In this document: positions 29,050 through 37,786 of the stretch, in pieces
Layout of the letters: each line of letters begins with the position of its first letter
Position numbering within the stretch: the first letter of the stretch is position 1
Assembly (NCBI GenBank): GCA_020632655.1
Contig: JACKFD010000003.1
Span: forward strand, 248,001-312,000
Direction: 5' to 3'
Source: Spirochaetaceae bacterium
Lineage (GTDB): Bacteria > Myxococcota_A > UBA9160 > UBA4427
Length of the DNA: 64,000 nucleotides
Translations under genes and position numbers: made by a program
Notes under the pieces: generated by a model
Seen by the model: the letters and a program-made list of their open reading frames with translations, nothing else
The model's database searches: none
Told to the model about the DNA's origin: nothing

Positions 29050-31094
29050 CAGAACACGCTCTCGAGGGCCACGGCGAAGCTGCGTCCGGGTCGCGGCAGG
29101 AAGCGCGCATCGCGCAGCGCCTCGTCTCCGAGATTCCGACCCCGCACGCTCAGCCAGAGCGCACGGCCGCGGGCCCGCTCGCGCAGGGGAGGGAACTTCG
29201 CGAGGTCGATCGCGGCGCTCGCATCGAAGGAGATGCGCGAAGGGATGACGGCGTTCCCGCCCTGGGACGCGTTGATGCGTCCGGTGTAGTGGATCTCGCC
29301 GACGAGGCGGAGGCGGTCCCGGGGGCCGAGCTCCAGACGGCCGTCGGTCTGCGACACGGCCACCCCGGCGACCTGGCGATCGATCGATTCGAGCTCGGCG
29401 CGGGTCACCGTGCGCGCGGCCGTGAGCCGCACCCAGGGATGCGGCTGCCACGCGACGGCCAGCTCGTAGCCGCGGGTCTGGCTGCGACCCGTGTTGCGGA
29501 AGGAGGCCACGTTCGTGCTGATGACCTGATAGGCGATCGAGTCGTCGATCTCGCCGGCGAAGGCGGTGAAGTCGACGCGCGCGTCGAGCCAATCGGCCTC
29601 GAAGGGGCTGTGGAGCGTGACGCCCGCCTCGCCGCTCCAGGCGCGTTCGGGGCGCAGGTCCGGGTTGCCGCGCTCGAAGCCCCGATCCGGCAGGTAGAGC
29701 TCCTGGAAGGACGGGATCCGGTAGCTGCGGGCGATCGCCGCGCGCAGCGTGATCCAGTCGAGCGGATCGACCCGCACGTGCAGCGCCGGGATCCACTCGA
29801 GGTCGAGACCCTCGTAGCGCTCGAGGCGGAGGGAGGGGGCCAGGTGCAGCCGGTCCTGCCACCAGCTCGCGTCGAGCTCCGCACGCAGGGCGAAGCCGGC
29901 CCGCGACTCGGCCTCGGCCTCGTTCGAGGTGCGGCGGTCGTAGCGACCCTCGCCGACGAGCGACAGGGCGTGCAGCCCGCCCAGCGCCGTGACCTCGCCG
30001 CGCACGCCGAGTCGGCCCGAGAGACCATGCAGGCGGGTCGTCGAGTCGATCGGATCCCGCGCCAGCAGGAGCTGGGGGGCCGGGTCGCGGTAGTCGTTGC
30101 GCTCGTAGCGATGGGCGAGGACGAGCTCGAGGGTCGGAGCGGACGACCGATCCGCGTCGCCCGGATCGGCCTCCCGTGCAGACGTGGGGCGGGCGAGCGG
30201 ATGCTCGAAGCGCAGCGCGGTCAGCGTCGAGACGTTGTGCTCGCGCGCCTCCGCCCGCTGGTCCCGCTCCGAGCCGGGCACGCCGCGTACGAGGCCGCTC
30301 GTGAGCTGGCTGAGCCGCAGCTCGCCGCGCCCGACGCTCCGCCCGATCTGGGCGAGTCCCGTATGCCGGACGGCCTCGTTGTTGATGCGTTCGAGGATCG
30401 TGGCGCTGCCGATCGGCGTGCCATCGGTCACGAAGCGCGCGCGCTGGAAGCGGTAGTCGCCCTTCGTGCGAAAGCCGCAGTAGGAGAAGGACGCCTCCCA
30501 GGGGCCCCGTCGTCGTGCGTGGCGGATGCTGCCTTCGATGGACTCGAAGCTGCCCCCCGCGAGTCTCACCCGGGTCTCGGGCTCGGCGCGCGCCGGGCGC
30601 GAGACGAGGTTGACGACGCCGCCGATCGCCCCCGTGCCGGCGCGCGCCGCGCCGGCACCCCGTGTCACCTGGATCTCGTCGAGCACGTCGAGGCAGAGCG
30701 TCGAGAGATCGCTGCTGCCGGTCAGCGAGGTGTCGAGCCGCACGCCGTCGAGGAAGACCGGCACCTGCTCCGGCCGCGAGCCCCGGATCGAGAGCTCGAA
30801 GCGCTCGCCGACGCCGCCGAAGCGACGCACCTGCACGCCGGGCACCTCGGCGAGCAGGTCGTCGATCCGCGCGAGCTCGACGAGTCGCTCGTCCGTGCCG
30901 ATGCGCGTGGTCGAGGCGCCCGCGAGCACGTCCATCGCCGGTCGACGCGCCCCGATCACGGGCATCTCTTCGACGGGCTCCTCCGCCCGGGCGGTGCCGG
31001 GACCGCCGGCCAGCGCCCCCGTCCAGAGCGCCGGAGCCAGACCGAGCACGAGGGCGGCCGTGCGCACCGGTCGCCTCCCGTCGCCCCCGCCCAT
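29049..31094 (-). CDS. btuB: TonB-dependent cobalamin receptor, BtuB-like
   Basis: A 681-residue outer-membrane TonB-dependent receptor. A signal peptide (RTAALVLGLAPALW to TARA) precedes the plug domain: VEEMPVIGARR is a TonB-box-like start, followed by VPVFLDGVRLDT and the VTRGAGAARAGTGAIGGVVN plug signature. The 22-strand barrel follows (SYRIPSFQELYLPDRGFERG, NPDLRPERAWSGE) and ends in an aromatic residue (ALESVF) as expected for Bam insertion. Cobalamin is assigned as ligand because a cobalamin riboswitch heads the operon and the barrel resembles BtuB. The ATG at 31094 has no clear Shine-Dalgarno; an in-frame GTG at 31115 is an alternative start. Confidence 0.88.
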   Translation of the reverse strand: MGGGDGRRPVRTAALVLGLAPALWTGALAGGPGTARAEEPVEEMPVIGARRPAMDVLAGASTTRIGTDERLVELARIDDLLAEVPGVQVRRFGGVGERFELSIRGSRPEQVPVFLDGVRLDTSLTGSSDLSTLCLDVLDEIQVTRGAGAARAGTGAIGGVVNLVSRPARAEPETRVRLAGGSFESIEGSIRHARRRGPWEASFSYCGFRTKGDYRFQRARFVTDGTPIGSATILERINNEAVRHTGLAQIGRSVGRGELRLSQLTSGLVRGVPGSERDQRAEAREHNVSTLTALRFEHPLARPTSAREADPGDADRSSAPTLELVLAHRYERNDYRDPAPQLLLARDPIDSTTRLHGLSGRLGVRGEVTALGGLHALSLVGEGRYDRRTSNEAEAESRAGFALRAELDASWWQDRLHLAPSLRLERYEGLDLEWIPALHVRVDPLDWITLRAAIARSYRIPSFQELYLPDRGFERGNPDLRPERAWSGEAGVTLHSPFEADWLDARVDFTAFAGEIDDSIAYQVISTNVASFRNTGRSQTRGYELAVAWQPHPWVRLTAARTVTRAELESIDRQVAGVAVSQTDGRLELGPRDRLRLVGEIHYTGRINASQGGNAVIPSRISFDASAAIDLAKFPPLRERARGRALWLSVRGRNLGDEALRDARFLPRPGRSFAVALESVF

Positions 31095-31123
31095 CGCGGC
31101 GCGCCGACCGCCCACACGCGTAC

Positions 31124-32743
31124 CTAACGACGCGCGCGGGGAAGGAGGGCGAGTCCGGCCAGCCCGAGGCCGAGCAGGAGTGCACTCGCCGGCTCGGGGA
31201 TCGTCCGGAGGTCGTCGATCGCGAAGTACTGCGGGGTGTTGATGCCGAAGGCGCCGATGTCGCTCGACTCGAAGGCGAAGCGCAGCGAGGCCACGGAACC
31301 GAGCCCCGTGAGATCGACCCAGGCCCAGGCGTCGAGCACGTAGTCGAGCGAGTCGTCGGCGAAGCGGTAGTCCGCCAGCATCAGCTCGACCTGACCCGTG
31401 GAGAGGCCGGCCGCGTCGACGCCCTCGATCAGCAGTCGGAAGTAGTCGGGATCCGTGCCGTCGGCGCCGCCGAAGCGCTTCGCGAAGGCGTCTCCGTCCC
31501 GCATCGAGACCGCCGCGTAGGTCGTGTTCGTGAAGGAGGCCCCGAGCACGGTCGAGGGCGCGGGGAGCACGACGCTCCCCGCGTAGTAGAAGACCCCGAA
31601 GCCGGCGCTCCCGCCGGCGCCCCCTCCCGTGATGGTGCTGAACTGGTTGCCATAGCCCGGCGTGACGGCGTCGGTCGTGGTCGAGGCGGCGAAGCCGGTG
31701 AAGCTGTCGAAGGCGGGCGTGTAGACGTTCTCGAAGAAGATCCCGCCGCTCGTGAACCCGCCCGCCAGCGTCGCGCCGTTCAGGGTCGACTCCGCGCCGA
31801 GACCCAGGTCTTCGAAGTCCGCCGTGAGCGCCCGGGCCGAGACGGTCGGCAGGACGAGGAGTGCGACCAGCGAGGCCCGAAATGCGGCGCGAAGCGACGC
31901 GCGACGCGGGATCCGATCGTGTCGGGGCGCGCCGTGCGACCGCCGCCGCCGTCGATCGCGATGGCTCGCGGCGAGGGCGAGGAACGCGGAGGCGAGGGCC
32001 GAGGGGCCGACCGGCTCGGGCACGTGGATCACGCCGACGGCCTCGAGGTCGAAGCCGCCGGCGGGAAACGCCGTCGCATAGGGATCGAAGATCGGGTTGC
32101 CGCCGCCGTCGTGCGTCGAGCCGTCGCCGATGACGTCCACGATCCGCACGTAGCGCACGTCCATCAGGTCGACGGCGCCGGACAGGACGAGCGGATCCGT
32201 ACTCAGGTCCGCGAGGTCGAAGCCCGTGCCGAGGCCGAGTGCATGCCGACCGGCGAGGCCGTGGTAGTCGGTCGGGTCGAGGGTCTCGTAGGCCGGGATC
32301 GGGAAGGGATTGAACGCATCGGGGTCGAAGCGCGCGAAGTCGACCCCGTTGCTCGCGACCTCCACGTAGGCGAGCTCGGCGAAGAGTCCGTTGAGATCGA
32401 AGAAGCCGTTCTCGTAGACGGCGAAGTCGTCGTCGGGTCCGTTCGAGATCCCGCTGTCGAAGTAGAGCGTCGCGTGCCCTCCGTCGCCGAGGGAGACGAC
32501 GTCGGCCGGATCCGCCGTCGCAGGACCGAGCGCATTCGGCCCCTCGCCGAAGCTCGCGACGCCGAGCGAGGGCTGGGCCACGTCCATCGGACCGCGGACG
32601 AGCTCGAAGAGTGCACTGCCCCAGGCCGCCATCGCGCCCGGCGCGTGACCGGGATCGACGAAGGGGCCGGCGTGGGCGAGGGGGGCGATGAGGCTCGCGA
32701 CGATCGCGAGCCAGCGCGAGCGGCGAAGGGCTCGGCGTGACAT
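31124..32743 (-). CDS. Fused double PEP-CTERM surface protein (second half DUF4465-like)
   Basis: One 539-residue frame that looks like two exported proteins joined end to end. Part one: signal peptide (residues 1-25, ending PLAHA), a beta-rich domain with [14 protein letters not shown] and [14 protein letters not shown], and a PEP-CTERM-type signal at 241-268 (VPEP, hydrophobic stretch, HRDRRRRR). Part two: a second signal-peptide-like segment (about 281-304, ending TVSARA), a DUF4465-like domain with [13 protein letters not shown], and a terminal PEP-CTERM signal ([14 protein letters not shown], then RARR). No stop or usual start codon separates the halves. AGAGGAG lies 7 bases before the ATG at 32743. 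PEP-CTERM signals are processed by an exosortase, not present in this window. Placement behind a cobalamin riboswitch and before btuB suggests surface B12 capture. Confidence 0.8.
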   Translation of the reverse strand: MSRRALRRSRWLAIVASLIAPLAHAGPFVDPGHAPGAMAAWGSALFELVRGPMDVAQPSLGVASFGEGPNALGPATADPADVVSLGDGGHATLYFDSGISNGPDDDFAVYENGFFDLNGLFAELAYVEVASNGVDFARFDPDAFNPFPIPAYETLDPTDYHGLAGRHALGLGTGFDLADLSTDPLVLSGAVDLMDVRYVRIVDVIGDGSTHDGGGNPIFDPYATAFPAGGFDLEAVGVIHVPEPVGPSALASAFLALAASHRDRRRRRSHGAPRHDRIPRRASLRAAFRASLVALLVLPTVSARALTADFEDLGLGAESTLNGATLAGGFTSGGIFFENVYTPAFDSFTGFAASTTTDAVTPGYGNQFSTITGGGAGGSAGFGVFYYAGSVVLPAPSTVLGASFTNTTYAAVSMRDGDAFAKRFGGADGTDPDYFRLLIEGVDAAGLSTGQVELMLADYRFADDSLDYVLDAWAWVDLTGLGSVASLRFAFESSDIGAFGINTPQYFAIDDLRTIPEPASALLLGLGLAGLALLPRARR

Positions 32744-32755
32744 TCGGGCTCCTCT

Positions 32756-32778
32756 GGAGCGCCGTGCCCGGGCGCTCC
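32756..32778 (-). promoter_or_regulatory. Hairpin directly before the ribosome-binding site of the B12 operon
   Basis: A perfect 8-bp stem (GGAGCGCC/GGCGCTCC) with a 7-base loop ends one base before the AGAGGAG ribosome-binding sequence of the PEP-CTERM gene. It could be part of the riboswitch expression platform or simply shape the start region. Confidence 0.4.
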
Positions 32779-32903
32779 GGGGCCGACCCGAGGGCCGGCC
32801 GGTCGAGGACGGAATGCGACGTCGCGTCTCGCGCACCGATGCCCGCCTCCGCAGGCGCGGGGGATCGGTCGTGGAAGGAGGGGGAATCGTCGGGATGCCG
32901 GCC

Positions 32904-32923
32904 CGCGACGGAGGTCCGTCGCG
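32904..32923 (-). promoter_or_regulatory. Leader hairpin downstream of the cobalamin aptamer
   Basis: A perfect 9-bp inverted repeat (CGCGACGGA/TCCGTCGCG) with a 2-base centre lies about 45 bp beyond the aptamer in the untranslated leader. It resembles a terminator stem but no U-tract follows, so either a Rho-type or a structural role is possible. Confidence 0.4.
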
Positions 32924-32967
32924 CGTCGATCTGCCCTACGCCCTCTGCTCCCGAGAGTCGTAGCGCC

Positions 32968-33155
32968 GCTGGAGGGCCGGTCTTCTGGCTCCCGGATCGT
33001 CCGAGTCTGCACGCCTTCCCGGTCCCGAACGGGACCAGTGGCTCTTCGTGCAGGTCGTCCCCGGTTACAGCGACGGGCTCGCGCCGGATTCGCACCGGCT
33101 TCCCGCAGTTCCAGAACGACGCCGTCGGCCCGATTGCCGGCTGGCGCCGCTCCTT
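32968..33155 (-). promoter_or_regulatory. Cobalamin riboswitch
   Basis: Read leftward, the conserved B12-box series appears in order. First is CCGGTGCGAATCCGG with the following CGCGAGCCCGTCGCTGTAAC (33098-33065), the core that in this class reads as a GGTGA-AATCCGG and CGCTGTGA-like element. Then comes GCCACTGG at 33042-33035, GGGAAGGC at 33020-33013, and finally GAGCCAGAAGACC near 32990-32978. GCCGG near 33141-33150 can pair with CCGGC at the 3' end as P1. The class binds adenosyl- or methylcobalamin and shuts off downstream expression. The outer boundaries are approximate. About 225 nt of leader separate it from the PEP-CTERM gene; the regulated block is the PEP-CTERM gene, btuB, the lipoprotein and the repeat protein. 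Confidence 0.93.
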
Positions 33156-33302
33156 CCCCGCCCTCCGTACCGCCCCCCGGATCGGGGACACGGCCACGGA
33201 GGGACACCCTCCACCGTCGGTGGTTTCAGCGTGATTAGCCCGGCGTCGGGAGCCCCGCAAGCGACGGCCTTCGCCGTCCGTCGTCGCCCGGCTCGGGCCG
33301 TT

Positions 33303-34214
33303 TCATGGACGCCGAGCGTGACCCCGCGCCTCGAGCGCGGTCTCGACGGCCTCGGCGAGCCGTCCGTGATAGGCCCGGCCGAAGAGGCAGACGTGCACGA
33401 GGAGCGGGTAGACCTGATGGAGCGCGATGCGCTGGTCGGCGTCGTCGGCGAGGGGACACGATTCCGTGTAGCACGTGAAGACGCCCGCGGAGAAGCCACC
33501 GAAGAGGCGCATCATCGCAAGGTCGATCTCGCGATGGCCGCCGTAGACCGCGGGGTCGATCAGGCAGGGGGCGCCCGTCGCGTCGACGAGCACGTTGCCC
33601 TGCCACAGGTCGCCGTGCAGTCGCGCCGGCGGCTCGTCGCGGCCCGTGAGGCCGGGCAGGCGCTCGAGGAGTCGCTCGAGTCGCACGTCGAGGGCGCGCG
33701 TCAGCAGACCGGCGTCGCGTGCCCGGCGGCGCAGGGGCTCGATGCGCTCTGCGGCGTAGAAGCGGGGCCAGTCGGGCGCCGGGCGATTGGATTGGGGCAG
33801 GGGGCCGACGAAGTTGTCGTGGTCGAGGCCGAAGCCGGGGGCGCCCGCTGCGTGGAGGGAGGCGAGCCCTTCGCCCAGCCGTCGATCGAAGTCGCGCCCG
33901 GGCCCGCCGGGCTCGATCCACTCGAGGGCGAGCCAATCCTCGCCGACGCCGACGACTTCGGGGATGCGCAGCGCTCCCGCCTCGGCGAGCCACGCGAGGC
34001 CCCGGGCCTCGGCCCGGGGCCATTCCGGCGGCCCGCCGGTCTGACGCTTCACGAAGAGGCGCTCGCCGCCGGCGAGATCGAGTCGTCGACTGTCCCCGAC
34101 GTCACCGCCGCCGATCGCGCTCGCCGAGACGAGGACCACGCCGAGCTGGTCGGCGATCGTTTCGAGCGCCGTCCCGGTCGGATCGCCCGGGCTCCGGGCG
34201 CGCCCTCTCGTCAT
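33303..34214 (-). CDS. Fructosamine/ketosamine-3-kinase family protein
   Basis: A 303-residue aminoglycoside-phosphotransferase-fold kinase of the fructosamine-kinase family (YniA-like). RLFVKRQTGG carries the ATP lysine. LHGDLWQGNVLVD is the catalytic loop (HGD.W..N) characteristic of the family, and LIDPAVYGGHREIDLAMMRLFGG is the metal-binding D segment and its conserved continuation. Bacterial members phosphorylate protein-bound ribulosamines or erythrulosamines at C3, which destabilises the sugar adduct and frees the lysine. The start overlaps the phosphatase stop (ATGA), so the two are made together. Confidence 0.88.
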   Translation of the reverse strand: MTRGRARSPGDPTGTALETIADQLGVVLVSASAIGGGDVGDSRRLDLAGGERLFVKRQTGGPPEWPRAEARGLAWLAEAGALRIPEVVGVGEDWLALEWIEPGGPGRDFDRRLGEGLASLHAAGAPGFGLDHDNFVGPLPQSNRPAPDWPRFYAAERIEPLRRRARDAGLLTRALDVRLERLLERLPGLTGRDEPPARLHGDLWQGNVLVDATGAPCLIDPAVYGGHREIDLAMMRLFGGFSAGVFTCYTESCPLADDADQRIALHQVYPLLVHVCLFGRAYHGRLAEAVETALEARGHARRP

Positions 34215-34705
34215 CGCACGCCGTGCCGTTCGATGAGCCGTTCGAGCAGCCCGCGGCAGGCGGCCTCGCAGAGATCGAGCACGGTCTCGAAGCCCGATGG
34301 ACCGCCGTAGTAGGGATCCGGGACGACGGCGCCCTCGGGCGCGAGCGGATCGAAGGCGCGCAGGAGGCCGAGGTGGCCCTCGAAGCGACGGCCGCGGCGC
34401 AGCCGGTCGAGTGCCACGAGATTCTCCTCGTCCATCGCGAGCACGTAGTCGAGCCGGTCGAAGTCGCTGGCCTCGAAGGCGCGGGCGCGACTCGGGAGTG
34501 CGATGCCGCGACGGGCCGCGGCTGCCCGTGCCCGTCGATCGGCGCGCTCGCCCACGTGATGCGCCGCCGTGCCGGCGCTCTCGATCTCGATCCAGTCGGC
34601 GTGTCCGGTCCGATCGGCGAGCCAGCGCATCACGCCTTCGGCGGTCGGGGAGCGGCAGATGTTGCCGAGGCAGACGAAGCAGACGCGAACGGGCTCTCGG
34701 GACAT
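34211..34705 (-). CDS. Low-molecular-weight protein-tyrosine-phosphatase family protein
   Basis: A 164-residue phosphatase. The N-terminal P-loop VCFVCLGNICRSPTAEG contains the C-X5-R-S nucleophile motif. The general-acid loop is VPDPYYGG with the DPYY signature. The ATG at 34705 begins just before the P-loop. It is translationally coupled to the fructosamine-kinase homologue downstream. In this context it may remove phosphate from glycation adducts (ribulosamine-5-phosphates) before the kinase acts, rather than from phosphotyrosine. Classical tyrosine phosphatase activity remains possible. Confidence 0.9.
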   Translation of the reverse strand: MSREPVRVCFVCLGNICRSPTAEGVMRWLADRTGHADWIEIESAGTAAHHVGERADRRARAAAARRGIALPSRARAFEASDFDRLDYVLAMDEENLVALDRLRRGRRFEGHLGLLRAFDPLAPEGAVVPDPYYGGPSGFETVLDLCEAACRGLLERLIERHGVR

Positions 34706-34856
34706 CGCCGGGCCTTCCTCCTCCGGAGAACCTAGCCCGCCCGTTTCGAGGAAGGACCGGATGGGGCCGCGCGCCATCTGGTCGATACGCAGGAGGACGA
34801 AGTCGCGGGAAGGCGCCTTCGAAGGGAGTGGTGTGCAGGGCTTTCCGGATTCGGAG

Positions 34857-37721
34857 ATGACGAGGCTCGCGCTGGCGGTCGCCACGGCGGGGCTCGGGCT
34901 GCTCGTGCTCGCCTCCTGGCGCCTGCGCACGACGCCGATCGGCCGGAGTCTGCTGGGCTATGCGGGCGCCTGCCTGCTGCGCGGCCTCGCGCCTCTGATC
35001 TCCCCGGAGCACTTCGCGGTCGGCGGTTCGTCGGCGGTCTTCGCGACGGCGCTCTCGCTCGTCGCCGCGACCTGCGCCCTTCGGCTCGCGTCGCAGGCCG
35101 CCAGCGATCGGGGTCGGCTGGAGCCCGTCTCCGAGGCGATGCATTGGGCGCCGCCACTCTTCGTCGTCCTGCTCGGGGACGCCCGGCTCGAGGCGGTGGC
35201 CACGGGGCTCCTCTACGCGCTGGCCGGCGTGCGGCTCACGCGGATGCCGATGCGCAGCTGGGGCGGCTTCGGGACGGCGCTGCGCATCACGAGTGCCGCG
35301 ATGTTCGCCCCCGGTCTCGTCGCGATCGCCCGGCTGATGGGTGCGCCCGGTGCCTGGATCGGGATCGCCGATCCGATGGCCGCCCTGGGTCTCGGCGTCG
35401 TGCTCTCCTTCGGCCTGCGCCGGCTCGGGTTCCTCTCGTCGGATCGCGTCCAGTACGGCTCGGTGATCGAGGCGATGAACGACGGCGTGCTCGTCGTCGA
35501 CATGGACGGTCGGCTCGTCGATTTCAATCAATCGGCGCGGGAGATCCTCGAGCTCGACGAGCGGACCAGTCGCCTGCGGCCCCTCGACGAGGCGCTGGTC
35601 GATCATCCCGACCTGGTCGAGCTCTTCAACGGCGCGATCGACGGGCGCAGCCTCTACGCGCCGGAGGCGATGCGTCGCCGCGGCGAGCCCCGGACCTACG
35701 ACCTCGAGCTGAGTGCGCTCTACGACGGGGCGGGCTCGATCCAGAGCCGCATCCTCGTGCTGCGCGACATCAGCGAGCGCATCGAGATCGAGGCCGAGAA
35801 CCGCCGACAGGCGCGTCACGTGCGCCTCGCCCATCAGGTCTCGGCCGCGGTGCACGAAGCCGAGACGATCGAGTCCGGGCTCGAGGCGGCGCTCGCCCTG
35901 ATCGCACGCACGATGGGCTATTCGCTCGGCCACTTCCTGCGATCGGCCGAGACGCCGGAGGGCAGTCGACTCGCGGCGACGGGGATCATCTATCGCGAGA
36001 GCGAGCTGGACGCGCTGCGCGAGGAGGTCGACGGCGGCCCGCTCGATCTGCGCGTCTCGCCTTCGCCGGCGCGGGAGTCGCGAGACGAGGACGAGAGCCG
36101 GCTCGCGGAGGGCCTGCCGACATTCGATCCGCGGGGCGTCTTCTGGTGGCGGGAGCTCGGCTTCCACGCGGCGCTGACGTTGCCCGTGCTGATCGGTCCG
36201 CGTCTCTACGGACTCTTCGAGTTCTTCACGCGGGAGCGGAGCGACGTCGAGGTCGAGGACGCAACGAGCGAGATGCTCGAGCACGTCGGCGAGCTCGTCG
36301 GGCGGGCGGTCGAGCGGAAGCTGGCGGAGGAGAAGATCCGAAGGCTCGCCTACCGGGACGATCTCACGGGCCTGCCGAATCGCCAGCGCTTCCAGCAGCT
36401 GCTGCGTGGTGCCGTCGCCCTGGCGGCGCGGGGCCAGCGTCGCATGGCGCTGATCTTCATGGATCTCGACGGCTTCAAGAAGGTCAACGACACGCTCGGA
36501 CACGACGTCGGCGATCGGCTGCTGGCAGAGGTGGCGAGCCGCTTCTCGCGGGTGGTGCGGGTCAGTGATCACGTCGGCCGGCAGCAGTACGAAAGCAGCG
36601 AGCCCTCGGTCTCCCGACTCGGCGGCGACGAGTTCACGGTGCTGCTCACGGAGATCTCCGATCCCGACGACGCGGGCCTGGTCGCGTCGCGTCTGCTCGC
36701 GACGCTCGAGGCGCCGATCGTGCTCGACGGCCAGGAGCTCTTCATGAGCACGTCGATCGGGATCGCCGTCTTCCCCGAGGACGGGACCGATGCCGAGACG
36801 CTGCTGCGCAACGCCGACGCGGCGATGTACTTCGCGAAGGGACGCGGTCGCAACGGCTACCAGTTCTACTCGGAGGAGATGAACCGGACGCGGTCGGGGC
36901 GGATCGAGCTCGAGGCGCGGCTGCGCGGCGCGGTGGAGCGCGAGTCCTTCCAGCTCTACTACCAGCCCCTGCTCGACTCCGGGTCGGGTCGGGTCGTCGC
37001 GGCCGAGGCGCTCCTGCGCTGGATCGACGACGAGCGCGGGCCCGTCCCGCCCGACGAGTTCATTCCGGTCGCGGAGGAGACGGGACTGATCGTCGCGCTC
37101 GGACGCTGGGTCTTCCGGACGGCCTGTCAGCAGGCGCGCCGCTGGCGCGACGAGACCGGCAGCTCGATCCGCATCGGCGTGAACGTGTCGGGTCATCAGA
37201 TCCGCGAGCCCGGGATGGTCGACATGGTGCGTCAGGCCCTCGAGGAGAGCGGCGTCTCACCGGGGCAGGTCGAGCTCGAGATCACCGAGTCGACGATCAT
37301 GCAGGACGATGCGCTCACGGTGCGGACCCTGCGCGAGCTCAAGGAGATGGGCGTCGGGCTCGCGCTCGACGACTTCGGTACGGGCTATTCGTCGCTCTCC
37401 TACCTGCGCCGCTTCACGATCGACCGCGTCAAGATCGACCGCTCCTTCGTGAACGAGCTGCCGGAGAACGCCGACGACGCGGCGCTCACGGCCGCGATCA
37501 TCGCCATGTGCCACGGCCTGCGCCTCAAGGTCGTGGCCGAGGGCGTGGAGACGACCCGGCAGGCGCTCTTCCTGCGCCAGCGCGGCTGCGACGAGCTGCA
37601 GGGCTACCTCTTCGGACGTCCGGCGCCGCCGGAGGAGTTCGTGGACCTGCTGCGCGCGAAGCCACGCACCCTCGAGCAGCTCGAGAAGGAAGAGCACGCC
37701 GACGCGGATGGCGAGGGCTGA
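34857..37721 (+). CDS. Membrane sensor with PAS, GAF, GGDEF and EAL domains
   Basis: A 954-residue cyclic-di-GMP signalling protein. About six hydrophobic helices occupy residues 1-195. A PAS domain (about 200-320: VIEAMNDGVLVVDMDGRLVDFN) and a GAF-like region (about 335-490) follow. The GGDEF domain (about 495-660) has intact RLGGDEF at 588-592. The EAL domain (about 680-935) has intact EALLRW near 717 and DDFGTGYSSLSYL. Both synthesis and hydrolysis motifs are therefore present. Between an RVSD sequence that would be the inhibitory site and GGDEF lies an insertion of about 14 residues (GRQQYESSEPSV region), seen in some GGDEF subgroups. GTG at 34833, with AAGGGAG 5 bases upstream, is an alternative start adding 8 residues. 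Confidence 0.92.
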   Translation: MTRLALAVATAGLGLLVLASWRLRTTPIGRSLLGYAGACLLRGLAPLISPEHFAVGGSSAVFATALSLVAATCALRLASQAASDRGRLEPVSEAMHWAPPLFVVLLGDARLEAVATGLLYALAGVRLTRMPMRSWGGFGTALRITSAAMFAPGLVAIARLMGAPGAWIGIADPMAALGLGVVLSFGLRRLGFLSSDRVQYGSVIEAMNDGVLVVDMDGRLVDFNQSAREILELDERTSRLRPLDEALVDHPDLVELFNGAIDGRSLYAPEAMRRRGEPRTYDLELSALYDGAGSIQSRILVLRDISERIEIEAENRRQARHVRLAHQVSAAVHEAETIESGLEAALALIARTMGYSLGHFLRSAETPEGSRLAATGIIYRESELDALREEVDGGPLDLRVSPSPARESRDEDESRLAEGLPTFDPRGVFWWRELGFHAALTLPVLIGPRLYGLFEFFTRERSDVEVEDATSEMLEHVGELVGRAVERKLAEEKIRRLAYRDDLTGLPNRQRFQQLLRGAVALAARGQRRMALIFMDLDGFKKVNDTLGHDVGDRLLAEVASRFSRVVRVSDHVGRQQYESSEPSVSRLGGDEFTVLLTEISDPDDAGLVASRLLATLEAPIVLDGQELFMSTSIGIAVFPEDGTDAETLLRNADAAMYFAKGRGRNGYQFYSEEMNRTRSGRIELEARLRGAVERESFQLYYQPLLDSGSGRVVAAEALLRWIDDERGPVPPDEFIPVAEETGLIVALGRWVFRTACQQARRWRDETGSSIRIGVNVSGHQIREPGMVDMVRQALEESGVSPGQVELEITESTIMQDDALTVRTLRELKEMGVGLALDDFGTGYSSLSYLRRFTIDRVKIDRSFVNELPENADDAALTAAIIAMCHGLRLKVVAEGVETTRQALFLRQRGCDELQGYLFGRPAPPEEFVDLLRAKPRTLEQLEKEEHADADGEG

Positions 37722-37786
37722 TCGGCGCCGGGGGGCCGGGTATGCTCCCGCGTCGCGCGACTCTCCCGCCGCGCGACGGAGCCCGC

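Noticed and set aside
31124..31900. Second half of the double PEP-CTERM gene as a separate gene with its own start
   Set aside because: No ATG, GTG or TTG in frame before its signal-like segment; kept as one frame, with sequencing error noted as a possibility.
32980..33110. Possible tRNA because of GCGAATCC near 33090
   Set aside because: The motif is part of the B12-box of the cobalamin riboswitch; no acceptor stem or anticodon arm can be drawn.
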